Of a stretch of 64,000 nt of DNA, positions 61,190-64,000 are shown piece after piece. Source of the DNA: Brachyspira pilosicoli P43/6/78. Lineage in GTDB: Bacteria; Spirochaetota; Brachyspiria; Brachyspirales; Brachyspiraceae. The first letter of the stretch is position 1, and every line of letters begins with the position of its first letter. Where the stretch lies: the NCBI RefSeq assembly GCF_000325665.1, contig NC_019908.1, forward strand, positions 372,001 to 436,000. Reading direction: 5' to 3'. A program made the translations under genes and the position numbers. The notes under the pieces were generated by a model. That model saw nothing but the letters and a program-made list of their open reading frames with translations, did no database searches and was not told the DNA's origin.

Positions 61190-62449
61190 ATGCGTTTAAA
61201 GATATTTGCATGTGTATTTTCTTGTATTATGTTCACAGGGCTATTATTTGCTCAAGAAACAATCACAGTACAGCCAGATGATAAAGTGGTAACTAATGAA
61301 ATGCCTGTCTCTGCTAAGGGAGAGCCTTTAGAGAAAGATTTACTTAAATCAATAGATTTGGCGGCTAATACTTTATTTTCTATTAAATTGAATGCTACTA
61401 ATTTTGACAGATATATTCGTATTACAAGCTATTCTACAAATTTAGATTTTGTAAGATTTACTAGAGATAAAACTAATGCCTTTCTTACTTTCACTACATT
61501 AACACCAGGTATAGCAAAACTTAATTTCCAAGTAGATACAGAAGAAAATATAATAAAAAGATATATATATACAATCAATGTAACTAACGGAGATGCTATA
61601 ACAGATACTAATTCTACAATGTTTGATGCTGAGACTACTAATGAAGCACCTACTACAAACGATATGATAATGGATACAAACGAAACAGTTACAAATACAA
61701 CTGATACAAACACAACAAATAATACAGCAGCTACAAATGCAACAGCAACAAATGCTGCTAATAATACTACACAACAGCAACAAACAGTAACTAAAACAAC
61801 ACAAGCAGAAGATAATTCTGAAGTTGCTTTATTATTTAAATCAGCAGAAGAACTTAAAAATATGAAAGATTATGATAATGCTATAAGCTCTTATAATAAT
61901 GTGATCTCTCAATATCCAGATTCAAAATATGCAGTTTATAGTTATTTTAGAGTAGGCGATATTTATAATTTGAAAAAAGATTATACTAATGCTTTTGATA
62001 CATATAAAAAAGCTTCTGAATTAAAAACTGCTAACAACAATCAAAAGGCAGCTGCTTTATATTCAATGGGTGTTGTGAGAAAAGTTGAAAATAATAATCA
62101 AGAAGCTATGAAATATTTTAATGATGTTATAGCTAAATATCCTAATACTTATTCTTATGGAAATGCTGTATATGAAATTGCTGACAGTTTGAAGCAAATA
62201 GGTAAAATTTCTGACGGATTAAATATGTTAGAGAAATCATTAGCTTCAAAAGAGAAATTCTCTAAAAGAGCAGATGCAATGCTTCTTCTTGCAGAGATTT
62301 ATGAAACAGGCAACAACAATGTAAGAGATTTTAATAAAGCTTATTTAACATATAATCAATATTTAAGTGAATACCCTAATACTTCAAAAACAAAATATGC
62401 TAATGATAGAAAAAACTTCTTATCAAGAAATGCTGTTAATATAAAATAA
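61190..62449 (+). CDS. Exported TPR-repeat protein
   Basis: 419 residues with a signal peptide (about 1-21, ending LLFA). Residues 35-130 form a beta-rich domain resembling pilus/secretin-associated Ig-like modules. A Thr/Asn-rich linker (about 140-205, e.g. TNTTDTNTTNNTAATNA) follows, then tetratricopeptide repeats from about 212 (AEELKNMKDYDNAISSYNNV, KKDYTNAFDTYKKASEL). This resembles the CpoB/YbgF layout of periplasmic TPR proteins, though no Tol-Pal genes are here. TAGGAGGAAG precedes the ATG. Confidence 0.78.
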   Translation: MRLKIFACVFSCIMFTGLLFAQETITVQPDDKVVTNEMPVSAKGEPLEKDLLKSIDLAANTLFSIKLNATNFDRYIRITSYSTNLDFVRFTRDKTNAFLTFTTLTPGIAKLNFQVDTEENIIKRYIYTINVTNGDAITDTNSTMFDAETTNEAPTTNDMIMDTNETVTNTTDTNTTNNTAATNATATNAANNTTQQQQTVTKTTQAEDNSEVALLFKSAEELKNMKDYDNAISSYNNVISQYPDSKYAVYSYFRVGDIYNLKKDYTNAFDTYKKASELKTANNNQKAAALYSMGVVRKVENNNQEAMKYFNDVIAKYPNTYSYGNAVYEIADSLKQIGKISDGLNMLEKSLASKEKFSKRADAMLLLAEIYETGNNNVRDFNKAYLTYNQYLSEYPNTSKTKYANDRKNFLSRNAVNIK

Positions 62450-62468
62450 ATAAATAATCTTTAATATA

Positions 62469-62510
62469 TAAAAAAGCCATTTAAGAAGTAATTCTTATTT
62501 GGCTTTTTTT
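62469..62510 (+). terminator. Intrinsic terminator after the TPR gene
   Basis: AAAAAAGCCATTTAAGAA, short loop, TTCTTATTTGGCTTTTTTT: a long stem with an internal mismatch and a T-run. Confidence 0.85.
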
Positions 62511-62522
62511 GTATATTTTTTA

Positions 62523-62551
62523 TTGATATTTTTTATAGAATGTATTATATT
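62523..62551 (+). promoter_or_regulatory. Candidate promoter of the 62587 gene
   Basis: TTGATA (62523-62528), 17 bases, TATATT (62546-62551). Confidence 0.5.
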
Positions 62552-62586
62552 TTATAAGAAAATAATATATTTATTTAAGAGTGTTT

Positions 62587-63324
62587 ATGAAAAAAATTGT
62601 TATACTCTTTATACTAATATCTTCTTTAGCATATTCATTTCCATATAATATGTACACTGGAATGACAGGTGCACTTCGTTTGGGCGGTACTTTGTACTTA
62701 GATAATATGAGAATAGGAAATAAAAAATATACTTTATCAAGTCCTATTATGCTTAATTTTGGTATACTAAAGAATTTTGATATATTTGCAAGAGTGCTTC
62801 CTCTTACTTATATTCCAGAAGTGGGTGTTGGTGTTGAAGGAGAGCCTCAATTTTCTATAATGCCTAGATTTCAATTTTTTAATGGATTTATAGGGGCAGT
62901 TGAGGTATTATTTCCTGGTTCTTCAAAGCAGAAATTCGGATTAAATCCTCAGATACACTATTTAATAGGGCTTGGAGATTTTCTAACGATGTATGCCAAT
63001 TTGGAAGTACCTATGTTTTTTAATGACCCTAGAGGTGTTGTTAATTATATAAGACTCAAAACTGCTATTGGTGTTTATCCTGGTTCTTTGTTTGGTTTTT
63101 CACTTGCTGGTATATATCTTGAATATCATTTGGCTTATGACTTTTATAATAAGGCTATGTTGGGCTTAAATCGTCTTGGGCTTGGTGTTTATTTAGTGCT
63201 TAATAGTGATGCTAGTTTATCTATCAATTTTAGTCCTTATGTTGAACAGCTTGCAAGCGGATATTATTTTGGTATAGGTGCTTATATTTCTTATACTCTA
63301 GATTTTAATAAGTTTATTAGATAA
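62587..63324 (+). CDS. Probable outer-membrane protein
   Basis: 245 residues from ATG 62587; an upstream GTG would place the ribosome site inside the gene. Signal peptide (about 1-18, ending AYS). The mature part is rich in Gly, Phe and Tyr with strand-like alternation (YLVLNSDASLSINFSPYV, YYFGIGAYISYTLDF), as in transporter-like beta-barrels. Family not recognised. The next gene follows after 30 bases. Confidence 0.65.
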   Translation: MKKIVILFILISSLAYSFPYNMYTGMTGALRLGGTLYLDNMRIGNKKYTLSSPIMLNFGILKNFDIFARVLPLTYIPEVGVGVEGEPQFSIMPRFQFFNGFIGAVEVLFPGSSKQKFGLNPQIHYLIGLGDFLTMYANLEVPMFFNDPRGVVNYIRLKTAIGVYPGSLFGFSLAGIYLEYHLAYDFYNKAMLGLNRLGLGVYLVLNSDASLSINFSPYVEQLASGYYFGIGAYISYTLDFNKFIR

Positions 63325-63353
63325 TAAAAAACATTAATAGTTTGGATAAAATA

Positions 63354-63860
63354 ATGAAAAAGATTATATTATTAATTATTTTATTTTCTTCATTTGTATA
63401 TGGAGCAAATAATGCTAAAGATATTGAAGGTTTTTGGCTTATGCCTGATAAACCTAAAGGAAGAATGAAAGTTGCTAAGATAATAGTAATTAATAATAAA
63501 CTTTATGCCTATGCAATTGATTTTCAAGATGATGTAAAAACTACTCTTGATATTCATAATCCAGATAAAGCCCTTAGAGATAAAGACCTTAGAGGACTTA
63601 CATTTATTTATGATGTAGAGTTTAAAGATGGTGAGTGGCAAACTGGAAGAATATATCATACAGACCAAGGAAGCTCATATTATGCTAAAATTACTTTGGC
63701 TGATGATAAAAAATCATTATCTCTAAAAGCTTCATTAGATAAAGGCGGAGTAGTTGGTGCTAGTGTAAAATGGACAAGACTATCCGAAGAAGAAGCAAAA
63801 AAATATAATGATATGCCAATTAGCAGTTTAAGAACAGTAGAAGGCAAACCTATAAATTAA
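63354..63860 (+). CDS. DUF2147-family exported protein
   Basis: 168 residues from ATG 63354 (GGAT upstream; an in-frame TTG at 63342 is less likely). Signal peptide about 1-17. The mature part matches DUF2147: DIEGFWLMPDKPKGRMKVAK near 20, GLTFIYDVEFKDGEWQTGRI and the closing LSLKASLDKGGVVGASVKWTR. Lipocalin-like fold by family; function unknown. Confidence 0.82.
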   Translation: MKKIILLIILFSSFVYGANNAKDIEGFWLMPDKPKGRMKVAKIIVINNKLYAYAIDFQDDVKTTLDIHNPDKALRDKDLRGLTFIYDVEFKDGEWQTGRIYHTDQGSSYYAKITLADDKKSLSLKASLDKGGVVGASVKWTRLSEEEAKKYNDMPISSLRTVEGKPIN

Positions 63861-63883
63861 TTATTAAATTATATAATTATCAA

Positions 63884-64000
63884 TTAATTGTCTGCATCTT
63901 CAATAATTTCAGCATTCTTAAAATTGTATACACCAAAATTGTCGCATGTAACATTAATAAGTTTTGGGTTTTGCATAACTATGCTGTTATAATAAAATAT
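63884..64000 (-). CDS. C-terminal end of an unidentified protein (partial)
   Basis: The last 38 codons of a minus-strand gene that begins beyond the window: IFYYNSIVMQNPKLINVTCD, then NFGVYNFKNAEIIEDADN and a TAA at 63886-63884. Too short to assign. Convergent with the DUF2147 gene. Confidence 0.6.
   Translation of the reverse strand: MFYYNSIVMQNPKLINVTCDNFGVYNFKNAEIIEDADN

Overview
This window is a strongly AT-rich piece of chromosome, most likely from an anaerobic intestinal spirochaete of the genus Brachyspira. That is an inference from the gene mix: a spirochaete-type FlaB flagellin behind a sigma-28-like promoter, NifU/NifS as the only Fe-S assembly genes here, a methyl-accepting chemotaxis protein, ankyrin-repeat proteins, GH4/GH57/glycogen phosphorylase sugar metabolism, and many exported proteins with short hydrophobic leaders. 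No rRNA, tRNA, CRISPR array, transposase or prophage is visible.

Layout. 1-984: carA (cut by the window edge), preceded by a strong leader terminator. 1325-1986: a broken SUFU-domain gene. 2669-4687: thrC-thrB. 5122-10757: alpha-glucoside locus (6-phospho-alpha-glucosidase, PTS EIICB, a second GH4 enzyme) with a divergent LacI-type regulator. 10768-13575: BioD-like P-loop protein and GH57 glucanotransferase. 13844-16051: BFD-like ferredoxin, nifU, nifS. 16465-18099: cysK-cysE. 18908-20609: rpsB-tsf. 20874-22696: glmS with a one-base frameshift. 22829-26225: small exported and cytosolic proteins and a Ca/Na exchanger. 26613-29213: LolCD-type exporter and a DivIC/FtsB-like protein. 29188-31243: two envelope proteins, one a CsgG-like domain joined to a probable beta-barrel. 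31527-37165: secA, a DMT permease and scpA. 37212-40675: ankyrin protein, a 51-residue unknown, a two-domain flavoprotein, an outer-membrane protein. 40871-44163: GH2 beta-galactosidase, dapF, a BFD-like protein. 44328-44935: a two-gene regulatory operon. 45064-52413: flaB, a large ankyrin protein, a chemoreceptor, envelope proteins. 52674-57337: glycogen phosphorylase, a DUF554 protein and an unknown. 57580-64000: an SNF2 ATPase, a TPR protein and exported proteins.

The feature that best fits a previously undescribed system is a family of modular intergenic repeats, called LR elements here. At least nine units lie at six sites (2052-2530, 4716-5030, 16175-16432, 18121-18854, 26288-26570, 57388-57550). 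Each is built from up to three hairpins whose arms change together between copies, while unrelated GC-rich cassettes fill the loops. The right end of the copy at 26288-26570 carries a consensus promoter that reads into the lolCD-type operon.

Regulation can be read in several other places: a 19-bp leader hairpin with a U-tract before carA, a 10-bp hairpin just before rpsB, paired promoters and dyads between the LacI regulator and the GH4 operon, a 10-bp inverted repeat over the nif-gene promoter, and a 27-bp near-palindrome over the start site of the 44328-44935 operon. Three genes (SUFU, glmS, lolC-like) carry small indels; whether these are biological or assembly errors cannot be settled from the sequence.
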